DNA of 64,000 nt from Actinomycetota bacterium (GTDB lineage: Bacteria; Actinomycetota; Thermoleophilia; Solirubrobacterales; Solirubrobacteraceae). Shown one piece after another: positions 53,876 to 62,494 of this stretch. The stretch is taken from the NCBI GenBank assembly GCA_009699865.1, contig WLNJ01000008.1, positions 1-64,000 on the forward strand. The letters run 5' to 3'. Both the position numbers and the translations under genes were made by a program. Every line of letters begins with the position of its first letter. Within the stretch, counting starts at the first letter, position 1. The notes beneath the pieces were generated by a model. It did not search any database and was not told the origin of the DNA. It saw only the letters and a list, made by a program, of their open reading frames with translations.

Positions 53876-55216
53876 TTAGGATGCCGCCGCTGATTCAAGC
53901 CGTCGCCTGCGTACGGCAACCAGTTGGGCGATGACTGGCGAGGCCACGATTAGCAGCATCGGCTCGAGTGGAACGTGGTACCTGAATTGGCCGTAGAGGA
54001 CTACTGAGTAGAGCGCGGTGCTGAATGCAACATAGGTGAGGATGGCCCGCAGGACGCTGTTCCGCCAGACGCTTCGACCGAACACTGCCAGTGAGGCAAT
54101 GAACGCGGTGAAGAGGACGTACCAACCCATGTCAGCGATCGTTCCCAGCCGGTCGGCCCAAGCATGGTTGAGGGGTTTCTTCCCGTCTCCAGTCTTGTTT
54201 ACCCAGAAGTAGATGGATCCGCCATCGCCCTCAGTCAAACCGAGGAACCGCCAGGGGATTAGCGCTAGGTCTTGCAAAGGGTGGGCCTTAATCCAATTGG
54301 TAGCGTCCTTTTGCAGGAGCTTGCTCTGATCAATTTGGTAGAACCGGCCATTAGATGGACCTGCCTGTGCGGTCAGCGAGGGAGGCGGATAGCTCTGCTT
54401 GCCTGTCGCAGTTGGGTTGTGGCCTGACCAGAAGGTCGAACCGAAGTTTGTACTCACAGGTATGAACCGGTGGAAAGTTGAGTAGTTGCGCATGGTCCAT
54501 GGGACAACGCAGAGGATCGCGACACCCAACACGACTCCCAACCGCTCGGCTAGGACTCTGCGTGGAAGACGCGGGAACCATGCGGCTAGGGGCATCAGGA
54601 TCATCAACGGTCCTTCGCCTCGGGTGAGGGTCGCGACGCCCATCACAAGGCCGATCAGAGCAGCAGTCTGAATCGTCGGTTCGCGATGGGCGATTAACCA
54701 CAGCGTCGTCAGCAGGATCAGGACGAACAGCGGCTCGGACATAAGAACATCAGTGAAGAAGATCTGGGCTGGGAGAATTGCCATACCGATTGCGCAGATC
54801 CGCGCTTCGACTCGACCAAAGGTCCGCTCTGCGATGGAGTAGATCAGTGGTACGGCCGCGGCTCCCATAAACCCGTTCAGGAACTCCCCCGCGAGAGGGC
54901 TGGTTCCAGTGAAGCGATAAAGGACAGACAGGACGAACGGATAGCCGGGCGGCCACTGCCCGAAAGGCCTGCCGTCAAGGGTGGCGAAGCCCTTTCCGTC
55001 AGCGGCCATTGCCGCAACTGAGTGGTAGAAGAAGGCGTCGTTGAAGGCGAAATTATTGTGCCGCTGGACGCTGAGAATCATGATTGCGCGGAACAGAAAA
55101 GCGAGTGCCGTGACGGCAAAAAGGAACTGCGCATCCGGTCGGGCGGTAATCCGCCCGATTCTGCTGTTTAGGGCCCCTCCGCCCCCTGCCTGTGAAACGG
55201 TTCCCACTATGTACAA
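53876..55216 (-). CDS. GT-C (PMT/ArnT-type) membrane glycosyltransferase
   Basis: The protein (446 residues from TTG 55216, with GAGG seven bases before it) has an N-terminal helix, then the extracytoplasmic loop HNNFAFNDAFFYHSVAAMAADGKG with acidic residues typical of the GT-C catalytic site. PFGQWPPGYPFVLSVLYRFTG and about ten helices follow. These enzymes take sugars from polyprenyl phosphate at the outer face. GTG 55207 is another possible start; a longer frame to 55390 overlaps the divergent methyltransferase gene and is unlikely. It directly precedes the AftD-like gene in one operon, suggesting stepwise decoration of one glycan. Confidence 0.85.
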   Translation of the reverse strand: MYIVGTVSQAGGGGALNSRIGRITARPDAQFLFAVTALAFLFRAIMILSVQRHNNFAFNDAFFYHSVAAMAADGKGFATLDGRPFGQWPPGYPFVLSVLYRFTGTSPLAGEFLNGFMGAAAVPLIYSIAERTFGRVEARICAIGMAILPAQIFFTDVLMSEPLFVLILLTTLWLIAHREPTIQTAALIGLVMGVATLTRGEGPLMILMPLAAWFPRLPRRVLAERLGVVLGVAILCVVPWTMRNYSTFHRFIPVSTNFGSTFWSGHNPTATGKQSYPPPSLTAQAGPSNGRFYQIDQSKLLQKDATNWIKAHPLQDLALIPWRFLGLTEGDGGSIYFWVNKTGDGKKPLNHAWADRLGTIADMGWYVLFTAFIASLAVFGRSVWRNSVLRAILTYVAFSTALYSVVLYGQFRYHVPLEPMLLIVASPVIAQLVAVRRRRLESAAAS

Positions 55217-55249
55217 GCCTAGTCCTCGCAAGGGCTGGACGCGCTGGCC

Positions 55250-56065
55250 ATGCCGCCTGCTCGTACCGCTAGGATCGTCTTTCTGGTTGAAGGAAACGAC
55301 AGCACTGGGCACGTACCGACCCCCAACGACGGTTTTGCTTCCGCGTGGGCATCTGTTGATGGCGTAGAAGGCTGGATGACCGAAGGGCAAGCGCGCTTGC
55401 TTTGGGATGCAGCCAGTCGGGTTGCCCCAGGAGGAAAGATTGCTGAGATTGGCTCGTACCGTGGCCGTTCAGCGATAGTCATCGCCAAGGCAGCGCCTGG
55501 AGCTGGAGAGGTCGCTGCCATTGACCCTCACGCCGGCAACGATCGAGGCCCGCAGCAGATTGACGGAACCGCTGGTGAGGGTGAGGGCGACCACGAACTG
55601 TTCCACGCAAACCTCAAGGCTGCGGGAGTAGACGACAGGATTCGCCACGTCCGGCTGCCCTCACAGGGAGCGCACGCGGCAATCGAAGGCGGCTTGGACA
55701 TGCTCTACATCGATGGAGCCCACCGCTATGGACCTGCTGCAGCTGACATTCGGGACTGGGGCGCCCGGGTCAATGCCAACGGGACCATGTGTATCCATGA
55801 CTCGTTTGCCTCGGTTGGCGTGACTCTCGCGCAGATCCGCCTGCTCTTCTTCAGTCCGGACTGGCAGTACGTGGGCCGCTCGCGCTCGCTTGCCGAGTAT
55901 CGCCGGACTCCGATGTCTGGATCGGCGAAGCGGAGCAACGTCTTCAAGCAGATCAGAGAGCTTGGCTGGTTCGCGCGTAATGTCACCATCAAGGTTCTGC
56001 TTGTAGTGAAGCTTCGGCCTGTCGCCAAGTTGCTTGACGACGGCCGCGGCGAGTGGCCTTACTGA
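55250..56065 (+). CDS. class I SAM-dependent methyltransferase (Methyltransf_24-like)
   Basis: The 271-residue protein contains a SAM-binding motif GGKIAEIGSYRGRSAIVIAKA, the acidic ligand in VAAIDPHAG, a middle motif LDMLYIDGAHRYGPAAADIRDW, and the ANGTMCIHDSF segment. This is the pattern of Methyltransf_24 (PF13578), often found with sugar and cephalosporin-hydroxylase-type genes. The reaction is not known. It is divergent from the GT-C gene across about 34 bases, so promoters overlap or lie inside the coding sequence. Overlapping terminator-like hairpins follow its stop. Confidence 0.85.
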   Translation: MPPARTARIVFLVEGNDSTGHVPTPNDGFASAWASVDGVEGWMTEGQARLLWDAASRVAPGGKIAEIGSYRGRSAIVIAKAAPGAGEVAAIDPHAGNDRGPQQIDGTAGEGEGDHELFHANLKAAGVDDRIRHVRLPSQGAHAAIEGGLDMLYIDGAHRYGPAAADIRDWGARVNANGTMCIHDSFASVGVTLAQIRLLFFSPDWQYVGRSRSLAEYRRTPMSGSAKRSNVFKQIRELGWFARNVTIKVLLVVKLRPVAKLLDDGRGEWPY

Positions 56066-56138
56066 CCCACCGCGGCCGTGCACTTGGCCCCGTTGCCAGC
56101 TCAAGCGCTATTAGGTCCGGCGAGGGACTCCCGAAAGA

Positions 56139-56163
56139 GCCCAATGCGGGCCTTTTTACCCGC
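56139..56163 (+). terminator. two overlapping terminator-like hairpins
   Basis: GCCC (56139-56142) pairs with GGGC (56148-56151), with flanking AAAG/CTTT extending the stem, followed by TTTTT. Alternatively GCGGG (56146-56150) pairs with CCCGC (56159-56163), followed by another TTTTT. Both cannot form at once. They look like efficient intrinsic terminators after the methyltransferase gene. Confidence 0.75.
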
Positions 56164-56224
56164 TTTTTGCACTCTGTGAGCCGCATGACACCTAGTCAGC
56201 TCAAAAGCTCTAGTCTGCCGTTTT

Positions 56225-56548
56225 ATGACTGAACAACAGAATGAACATACCCCGGAGAAGGCAGCACCCGTGAACGCGGATGTAGCCATCAACGAGGAAA
56301 ATAACGATTCCGTCGATTCTGAGGGAGCAGTGGCGCCACTCGGTCGTCCACCACTCGCAAAGATCTTCTACGGCGTCCTTGCTGTAATCGCCACCGCAAT
56401 GCTTTGGGTTGGTGCGGGCGGCGTAAAGCAGCAGGCATGTATTGCGCAGGCAACTGCGAAGTACCCTGATTCTCAGGGTCAGTACGGGAAGTTGAACTCA
56501 GACCTTCGTAAGAAGGCTGCGATCAACTGCTCGTCAACGCCTTTCTGA
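56225..56548 (+). CDS. small single-span membrane protein of unknown function
   Basis: The 107-residue protein starts at ATG 56225. An acidic, Asn/Glu-rich cytoplasmic part (about 1-38) precedes one membrane helix (AKIFYGVLAVIATAMLWVGAGG, about 45-66). A short external tail follows, with two cysteines (QQACIAQ and AINCSSTPF), which could form a disulphide. I do not recognise a family. It is isolated between two intrinsic terminators, so it is transcribed alone. No clear Shine-Dalgarno is visible. It could be a regulator or accessory protein of the glycan machinery, but nothing shows this. Confidence 0.7.
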   Translation: MTEQQNEHTPEKAAPVNADVAINEENNDSVDSEGAVAPLGRPPLAKIFYGVLAVIATAMLWVGAGGVKQQACIAQATAKYPDSQGQYGKLNSDLRKKAAINCSSTPF

Positions 56549-56581
56549 GCCAGTCCAGACGGTTCTTGAGGTTTTGGTGGA

Positions 56582-56606
56582 GGGTGGGCCTGTCAAGGGC
56601 CCGCCC
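56582..56606. terminator. intrinsic terminator after the small membrane protein gene
   Basis: GGGTGGGCCT (56582-56591) and GGGCCCGCCC (56597-56606) form a GC-rich stem with G-T pairs and a five-base loop. On the plus strand it is followed by TTCATTCGTTTT. The convergent glycosyltransferase ends just beyond it, so it may act in both directions. Confidence 0.8.
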
Positions 56607-56622
56607 TTCATTCGTTTTAGGG

Positions 56623-57645
56623 CTAAATACCCACTCCGCGAAGCCGCTCACGGAACGGGGCCAGAAGTGTCGCCTCATTTTGAGTCAGCGCCCAAGCCCG
56701 CAGATCTGGATCACCAGTGTGGTTAGCCTGGCCAGCGCTCCGCAGCGCCGCAGTCCACTCAGCGGGAGTTGAGCAAACGGTTACTGCCTCGCTCTGGGTG
56801 AGTGGACCCTTAAGGGGCGGTACGAGAGTTCTGCGCCCGACCTTGGCGGCCTTGAGGATCCGCTGGGGTAGACCGGTGTCGTTGAACTCGTCCTCCCGGA
56901 ATGGGAGTAGGCAGACATCCGCGAGGCTGATCACGCGGGCGGCTGCTTCATCGGGGAGAGATCCAAGACAGACCGCGTTCGGCGCGGCGAGCACGGCCTT
57001 GAGGTCCTTGTCATCCGGGGTTTCATCTGCGTGGACTTCGCCGATCAATAGCAGTGTCAACTCCGGCAGGTCAGTCACAAGGCGATTTAGCAGCGCCCAG
57101 TCGGTCCTGCGGCCAAGATGCCCCATTGAGGCAGCGACGATCGCTTGAGCCGGGTCAGGTGCTGGGAATGCGTCGTGCGGCGGAGGCAGGACATCGCAGT
57201 CGCGGCCCGCCTCTCGCTCTAGGTCAGCAAGAGCCCCAGACACGGCAAAGCGCCAGTCAGCCCGGGCCGATGCCGCGGAGTGCATGGCTCCAACCCGCGC
57301 CCGTGTTCGCTCGTCGGCGTCTGGAGCACAGTCGTAGCGATCCCAAATTCCGTACCAGAGCTGGGCGCTCGGATTGCGGGCAAGCAGTGCGGCCGCCAAC
57401 GGCCACTGAACCGGGTGCATCAGAACGATTACCCCTAGATCTCCGTTGAGCTTGACGCGGCGCGCCTGCCGTGCGGCCTCAACCGAGGCGAGGGGCTTGG
57501 GTAGACGCATCAGAGCGCCGGCTGGCATGCGACCGGGTTCAAGCACCTCAACTCCTGCTTCTGCGGCCAGCGGCCGGACGAAGTCCTGGAGGATGAAGGC
57601 GTCCAAGGGACGAGGGAGCAGGAAGAGGGCAATCCGAGGGTTCAT
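56623..57645 (-). CDS. glycosyltransferase (GT-B fold, GT1/GT4-like)
   Basis: The 340-residue protein (from ATG 57645, MNPRIALFLLPRPLDAFILQDFVRPL) has a two-domain GT-B look. Its N-terminal half has PVQWPLAAALLARNPSAQLWYGIWDRYD and RFAVSGALADLERE, as in DUF1972/GT4-type proteins. The second half has ASMGHLGRRTDWALLNRLVTDLPELTLLLIGEV and VCLLPFREDEFNDTGLPQRILKAAKVGRRTLVPPLKG. The latter is the donor-site region with an acidic residue and a lysine. The sugar is unknown. It is divergent from the flippase gene across 46 bases, and the frame to 57729 upstream has no family support. Confidence 0.82.
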   Translation of the reverse strand: MNPRIALFLLPRPLDAFILQDFVRPLAAEAGVEVLEPGRMPAGALMRLPKPLASVEAARQARRVKLNGDLGVIVLMHPVQWPLAAALLARNPSAQLWYGIWDRYDCAPDADERTRARVGAMHSAASARADWRFAVSGALADLEREAGRDCDVLPPPHDAFPAPDPAQAIVAASMGHLGRRTDWALLNRLVTDLPELTLLLIGEVHADETPDDKDLKAVLAAPNAVCLGSLPDEAAARVISLADVCLLPFREDEFNDTGLPQRILKAAKVGRRTLVPPLKGPLTQSEAVTVCSTPAEWTAALRSAGQANHTGDPDLRAWALTQNEATLLAPFRERLRGVGI

Positions 57646-57691
57646 GCCCCGGGACGGTAGCCGCCCGCTCCCCCGGGTAGCTTCCTTGGGG

Positions 57692-59176
57692 ATGGCAGCA
57701 CAGGGATATCTGAGACGACTCCTGCGCACAGGGTTTGCCTATCAGGTCTCTGACCTTGTCTCCAAGCCTCTAGCGATACTCCTGCTGCCGGTCTACACGC
57801 GGCACCTGACCCGCTCTGATTACGGGACTGCAGAGCTGATTGGAGCCGGGGTTGTCTTTATGAGCATCGTCGTACGCCTTGGCATCGGCGAGGCCTTTGT
57901 TCGTTACCACTATGAGCAACGCGACACCGCAGGCAGGGACGCTCTTGCTCGCCGCTCAGTCTTGACGCTCTTCGCCGTCTCGACAGGTGTCTGTCTGGCC
58001 GTGCTCAGCTGCGCAGAGCCGATCAGCCGGCTCGTCTTGGGGAGTTCAGACCCGACGATTATCCGGATAGCAGCACTTGGTTTGTGGTCATTTTCCAACC
58101 TTGAACTCGCACAGGCCCTGCTGCGAGTGGAGGAGCGGTCAGTCCAATACGCCATCTGTTCGATTGCCAATGTTCTGATGACAGTCAGCCTGACCGTCTG
58201 GCTCGTCGTGGTGCAGGGCAAGGGAGCCAACGGCCTCCTGTTCGGTAACTACGCAGCCTCAACTGTTGTGTTGCTCGCACTTTGGTTCTGGGAGCGCGAA
58301 CGCCTCAGGGCCCAGCCGGGAGAGGCAAGTGGCCTGAGGACACTGCTCCGCTTCGGCCTACCAACTGTCCCTGCGGACGCGAGCGTCTTCGCACTCAATC
58401 TGATCGACCGGGCTTGGCTGTTCCACGGACGAGGTGGTGCTGCGTCAGCCGGCCTTTACTCACTGGCCGTGAAGCTGTCGGCCGGGATGATCGCTCTCGC
58501 CCGTGGCTTTCAGTACGCCTGGCCGCCACTCGCTTACTCGATCAAAGACGATCGGGTAGCGGCACGTCTTTATGCGTCAGTCACGACTTGGTACGCGGTG
58601 GTCACAGGGATGGCAGTCGCATCGCTTGTCCTCGGTGGCCGATGGATAGTCCGCCTCCTTGCCGCCCCTGCCTTCTATCCCGCGTACAAGGCGCTGCCCT
58701 GGGTTGCCTTGGGCTGGGCGCTCTACGGGCTGGTTCATCTGATGATCACCGTTGGTGGGAGGGCCAAGGTAACAACGCGCAACTTCCCGGCTGCCATCGC
58801 CGGCCTTGTGGCAAACGTGGCTCTGCTGGCGATTCTCGTGCCCTCAATGGGTATCGCCGGAGCAGGCATTGCGCTTGCGGGTGCCTATGTGGTGATGCTC
58901 GCGTCGCTGCGGCTGATGACGCGCAAACTGTTTGAGGTGGGATTCCAGTGGACCCGCCTGGTCTGGCTGACCGCCGTGGCCGGTGGAATCTCCGTGGCAG
59001 GCAACATCCTGCTTCCGACTGCTGGTTTGGTTGCTCTTCTCGAGCGGGCCGCAGTCTTCGCGCTGATCCCATGCGTGTTGGTGCTGAGCGGCTTTGTGAC
59101 TTCAGAGGAGCGCGAGGCTTTCTCCCGCGGGTTTGCTGCGGTCAGACTGCGGCTCTTGCCGACTCGCGCCGGTTGA
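57692..59176 (+). CDS. oligosaccharide flippase (Wzx/MATE-like)
   Basis: The 494-residue protein has about 14 membrane helices and the polysaccharide transporter (PF01943/PF14667) pattern: FAYQVSDLVSKPLAILLLPVYTRHLTRSDYGTAELI at the start, RLGIGEAFVRYHYEQRDTAGRDALARRSV in the early loop, and LLRFGLPTVPADASVFALNLIDRAW in the middle. It should move a lipid-linked glycan across the membrane, which links the cytoplasmic glycosyltransferases to the external GT-C and acyltransferase enzymes. ATG 57692 is used because the upstream extension overlaps the divergent glycosyltransferase. It overlaps the GT2 gene by 35 bases at the 3' ends. Confidence 0.92.
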   Translation: MAAQGYLRRLLRTGFAYQVSDLVSKPLAILLLPVYTRHLTRSDYGTAELIGAGVVFMSIVVRLGIGEAFVRYHYEQRDTAGRDALARRSVLTLFAVSTGVCLAVLSCAEPISRLVLGSSDPTIIRIAALGLWSFSNLELAQALLRVEERSVQYAICSIANVLMTVSLTVWLVVVQGKGANGLLFGNYAASTVVLLALWFWERERLRAQPGEASGLRTLLRFGLPTVPADASVFALNLIDRAWLFHGRGGAASAGLYSLAVKLSAGMIALARGFQYAWPPLAYSIKDDRVAARLYASVTTWYAVVTGMAVASLVLGGRWIVRLLAAPAFYPAYKALPWVALGWALYGLVHLMITVGGRAKVTTRNFPAAIAGLVANVALLAILVPSMGIAGAGIALAGAYVVMLASLRLMTRKLFEVGFQWTRLVWLTAVAGGISVAGNILLPTAGLVALLERAAVFALIPCVLVLSGFVTSEEREAFSRGFAAVRLRLLPTRAG

Positions 59177-60095
59177 AGGCCGCCGCCGCCTCGCGCAGTC
59201 CCTCACCGTCAGCAGGACGCATCGCAGCCCGGGCGTGGGCGCGGTAGCGCTGGGGGTCGTGGCCCGGCAGAGCTGTGGCTGCGATGGAACGGAGCAGGTA
59301 TGGAAAGGCGATCAGCGGACGCATTGCGAGCGATGTCAATGACCCGAGGTGAGTCCTTAGGTAGCGGTCGCGACCGCGGGCAAACTCCACAATGCGACGT
59401 TCAGCCGAGTCTCCTGTGGAGAGCCCCTCGTGGTGGACTGCTTCAGCTCCCGGAACGTAGAGAGTGGGCCTGCCCCGATCAGCCAGGCGCTTACAGAGGT
59501 CGGTCTCGTCCGAGTAGACAAAGTACGCCGGGTCGAGTCGGCCAATCGCTTCGACTGTGTCGGTTCGCAACAGCATTGCTGCGGACTGGGCCCAGTCGAC
59601 TCTTCGGGTCACAGCAGCGCCACCCGACTGCACGGTCACGAAGCGGTGCAGCAGCAGCGCTCCCGCGAGAACAGTTCCCCATGAGGGGAAGCGCCACGCG
59701 GACGGTTGCGCCTTGCCGGCTGGGTTGAGCAGACGGGCGCCTGCAGCGGCGGCGAGCGGGTCACCTTCAAGTGCGGCGTGAAGGGCCGCGGTGGCGCCGG
59801 GCTTGAGGAAGGCGTCCTCGTTCAGGAGCAGACAGAAGCGGCCGTGGGCAGCGCCGATTAGCTCACTGTCGTTCTCGGCCTTACCTCGCCTGCGCGGCAG
59901 CGCAATAACCCGGTCGACCGCAGGGTGGCTCTGCGCGAGCTCGGCTGAGCCGTCCTGGGAAAAGTTGTCAAGAACGAGTACTTCGGTCGTAAATGGCACT
60001 GCCGCTCGCTCACGCCCGACGGCATCCAAACACTCCGCAAGCTTGTCGCGCTGGGCTGTATTGACGATGCAGTAAGTGACTTCGATGTCGTTCAC
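59142..60095 (-). CDS. GT2 family glycosyltransferase (rhamnosyltransferase-like)
   Basis: The 317-residue GT-A enzyme has VTYCIVNTAQRDKLAECLDAV at the start, the nucleotide-binding acid in VLVLDNFSQDGS, the metal-site region FCLLLNEDAFLKPGATAALHAAL (the DxD-type motif appears as NED), and the catalytic-side segment YFVYSDETDLCKRLADRG. The ...DETDLCxR signature resembles rhamnosyltransferases. The sugar is not certain. The short C-terminal region contains a hydrophobic stretch (LTSLAMRPLIAFPYLLRSIAATALPG). It is convergent with the flippase and divergent from the GT4 gene at 60203. Confidence 0.9.
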   Translation of the reverse strand: MNDIEVTYCIVNTAQRDKLAECLDAVGRERAAVPFTTEVLVLDNFSQDGSAELAQSHPAVDRVIALPRRRGKAENDSELIGAAHGRFCLLLNEDAFLKPGATAALHAALEGDPLAAAAGARLLNPAGKAQPSAWRFPSWGTVLAGALLLHRFVTVQSGGAAVTRRVDWAQSAAMLLRTDTVEAIGRLDPAYFVYSDETDLCKRLADRGRPTLYVPGAEAVHHEGLSTGDSAERRIVEFARGRDRYLRTHLGSLTSLAMRPLIAFPYLLRSIAATALPGHDPQRYRAHARAAMRPADGEGLREAAAAFNRRESARAAV

Positions 60096-60202
60096 ACACG
60101 CAATGATCGCGCACAGGTATGCGGCAGGGTGCTGACCACGGGCACTGAGCGGGTCCGTGCGTCGGTACCGTTACTCAAACGAATGCCGGAAGTCGCCCGA
60201 TC

Positions 60203-61318
60203 GTGAAGGTCCAGCTCGTTGACCCGGCTGCTTATACGCCGCCATACGACCACGCCTTGGCACAGGCTTTGGCAGGCCGAGGGCTGACTGTAGAGCTCGC
60301 GACAGGCCCGTTCTCCTATGGCGATGTGCCTGACCCGGTTGGGTATACCCGGGAGGAACGCTTCTACCGAGGCCTACCCGGACCGGCGGGCTCAAAGCTG
60401 CTTCGGGGCGGGCGATTGCTGCGGCATCTCCCAGACATGCTCGCTTGGCGCCGATCAACCAAGTCCTTTGATGTTGTCCACGCGCAGTGGCTCGCAGTCC
60501 AAGGGCTCGATGTCCACCTGCTTCCGACCAAGACCCCGCTGGTGATGACAGCGCACGATGTGCTTCCAAGGGAGCCTCGGCCAGGGCAGCTTGCAGCGCA
60601 GGCCAAGATCTGGGGCAAGGCCGACGCGGTTGTCGTCCACACCCGACATGGCCGCGATCGCCTCGTCAACGAGGTAGGCCTTGACCCCGAGCGGGTTGCT
60701 GTTATCCCTCACGGCCCGCTGGATCACCTCGCAGGCATTGCCAACCCGATGCCACTTCCCCAAGAGCTTGTGGGGCCGGGCTCAAGAGGTGAGCGGCCAG
60801 TTGTCTTGAGCTTTGGGCTGATGCGGCCGTACAAGGGTCTCGACGTCCTCCTCGATGCTTGGGGAGATGTCACAGACGCAGAGCTTTGGATTGTCGGGCG
60901 CCCCCGGATGGATATTGAAGAGCTGCGCCGGCAGGCACCGGAGTCAGTCCGTTTCGTTACCCGTTTTGTAGACGATCGCGAAATCCCGGCGATCTTCGCA
61001 GCCGCAGCTCTTTGCGTCCTTCCCTATCTGGAGATCGACCAGTCAGGGGTCCTGGCCACCGCCCTCGCCTTCTCCACACCACTGCTCCTAAGTGACGTTG
61101 GCGGGTTCCCAGAGGTTGCTGCTCTCAATGCGGCGCGAACAGTGCCGGCGGGAGATCCTCAGGCATTGGCAGCTGGAATCAGCTCGCTGCTGCGCGACCC
61201 AGCTGCGCTGCAGGCACTCTCAGATGCGGGCCGGAGCCTAGCAACGGGCGACTGGTCGTGGGAGCGGATCGCAGAGCTCCACGAGTCCCTCTACCGGCAG
61301 GTCATCGCCCGGCGTTGA
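60203..61318 (+). CDS. GT4 family glycosyltransferase
   Basis: The 371-residue GT-B protein starts at GTG 60203 (MKVQLVDPAAYTPPYDHALAQALAGRG). The donor domain shows VVLSFGLMRPYKGLDVLLDAW and the C-terminal motif YLEIDQSGVLATALAFSTPLLLSDVGGFPEVAAL. The linker region VHAQWLAVQGLDVHLLPTKTPLVMTAHDVLP is typical. It presumably extends the lipid-linked glycan. The 107-base gap before it holds divergent promoters with the GT2 gene. Confidence 0.92.
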   Translation: MKVQLVDPAAYTPPYDHALAQALAGRGLTVELATGPFSYGDVPDPVGYTREERFYRGLPGPAGSKLLRGGRLLRHLPDMLAWRRSTKSFDVVHAQWLAVQGLDVHLLPTKTPLVMTAHDVLPREPRPGQLAAQAKIWGKADAVVVHTRHGRDRLVNEVGLDPERVAVIPHGPLDHLAGIANPMPLPQELVGPGSRGERPVVLSFGLMRPYKGLDVLLDAWGDVTDAELWIVGRPRMDIEELRRQAPESVRFVTRFVDDREIPAIFAAAALCVLPYLEIDQSGVLATALAFSTPLLLSDVGGFPEVAALNAARTVPAGDPQALAAGISSLLRDPAALQALSDAGRSLATGDWSWERIAELHESLYRQVIARR

Positions 61319-61354
61319 TCGGGCGGCCGACGCTGTGATCAAACTGGGGTTCAA

Positions 61355-62494
61355 GTGAACACTGCTCTCGAAACCACCTTCTGGCTCAGCGCGGGCCTGC
61401 TCGCCTGGAGTCAGGTTGGGTATCCGTTGCTGCTTGCCGCACTCCAGATGGTGATGCGGCGTCCTGGCGCACCAGCGCCGCTGGCTGACACCGACGCACT
61501 GCCCTCTGTGTCGATCGTGGTGGCTGCTTACCGTGAGGCGGGAGTGATTGCGCAACGGATCGAGAACCTTCGGGCTCTGGACTGGCCCGGCGGCGAACTT
61601 GAAATCATCGTCGCGTGTGACGGCTCCGATGACGGCACGGTGGAGGCTGCCCGTGCAGCGGGAGCTGACAAGGTCCTTGACCTTCCACGTGGAGGCAAGG
61701 TCCGCGCGCAGGATGCCGCTGTTAGAGGCTCGACCGCTGATCTGATCGCGTTCTCGGACGCCAACTCGAAGTGGCGCCCAACGGCCCTGCGCTACCTCCT
61801 CGCTCCGTTTGCTGACCCAGAGGTGGCGTATGTCTGCGGGCGGGTTCGGTTTGAGCGTGCTGATGGAACGAACCAAGAGGGCATCTACTGGCGGTTTGAG
61901 ATGTTCATCCGCGGGCTGGAGGCAAAGCTCGCCTCGGTTACGGCAGGTAACGGGGCTATCTACGCCGTTCGCCGAAGTGACTATGTCGAGGTAGACCCAG
62001 TGATGGGCCACGACCTCAAACTTCCGTCAACGCTCGTCAAGCTCGGCCACCTAGCCGTTGAGGCGCCCAGCGCGTCGGCAACTGAGCTGATGGTCCCCAG
62101 CCTTGAGGGAGAGTTCTCAAGGAAGCGCCGGATGATGAGCCACGCTTGGCCGATTGTCATCAAGGGCGGGCTGCTCTCACCCCGCGGCTATTCACCGCTG
62201 TACTGCTTGATGATCTTCAGCCATCGTGCGATCCGTTACGCGTCGCCGCTGCTGCATGCACTGGCCCTGCTCGCGAGCGCGCTGCTGGCCTCTGGCTCAA
62301 CATTCTGGACTGTGGTTGTGGGACTCCAACTGGCCGGGATCGCAGCGGCGATCCTCGGGGGACGAGTCAAGCTCAAGCCACTGCTCCTGATTCGCTATTA
62401 CGTGCTGATGACTGCGGCGATAGCCGCAGGCTGTTGGGACTGGGCGCGGCACGGAACAGAGGCAGGCTGGGAACCGCCAGAGGGAACGCGATGA
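61355..62494 (+). CDS. membrane GT2 glycosyltransferase
   Basis: The 379-residue protein has an N-terminal helix (FWLSAGLLAWSQVGYPLLLAAL) and a GT-A domain with SIVVAAYREAGVIAQRIENL, IIVACDGSDDGT, and IAFSDANSKWRPTALRYLL with the metal-binding DxN-type motif. SRKRRMMSHAWPIVIKG follows, where the QxxRW-type processive motif would be expected but is not conserved. C-terminal helices (approx. 290-365) follow. It is likely a non-processive or divergent enzyme. ATGA overlap with the phosphoglycosyl transferase gene shows tight coupling of initiation and extension. Confidence 0.9.
   Translation: MNTALETTFWLSAGLLAWSQVGYPLLLAALQMVMRRPGAPAPLADTDALPSVSIVVAAYREAGVIAQRIENLRALDWPGGELEIIVACDGSDDGTVEAARAAGADKVLDLPRGGKVRAQDAAVRGSTADLIAFSDANSKWRPTALRYLLAPFADPEVAYVCGRVRFERADGTNQEGIYWRFEMFIRGLEAKLASVTAGNGAIYAVRRSDYVEVDPVMGHDLKLPSTLVKLGHLAVEAPSASATELMVPSLEGEFSRKRRMMSHAWPIVIKGGLLSPRGYSPLYCLMIFSHRAIRYASPLLHALALLASALLASGSTFWTVVVGLQLAGIAAAILGGRVKLKPLLLIRYYVLMTAAIAAGCWDWARHGTEAGWEPPEGTR

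Noticed and set aside
57446-57691. Extended flippase reading frame
   Set aside because: The extra 82 residues are Arg-rich, overlap the divergent glycosyltransferase start and precede a typical flippase N-terminus.
62146-62490. Extended phosphoglycosyl transferase frame
   Set aside because: It lies wholly inside the GT2 gene in another frame; ATG 62491 has a Shine-Dalgarno and family N-terminus.
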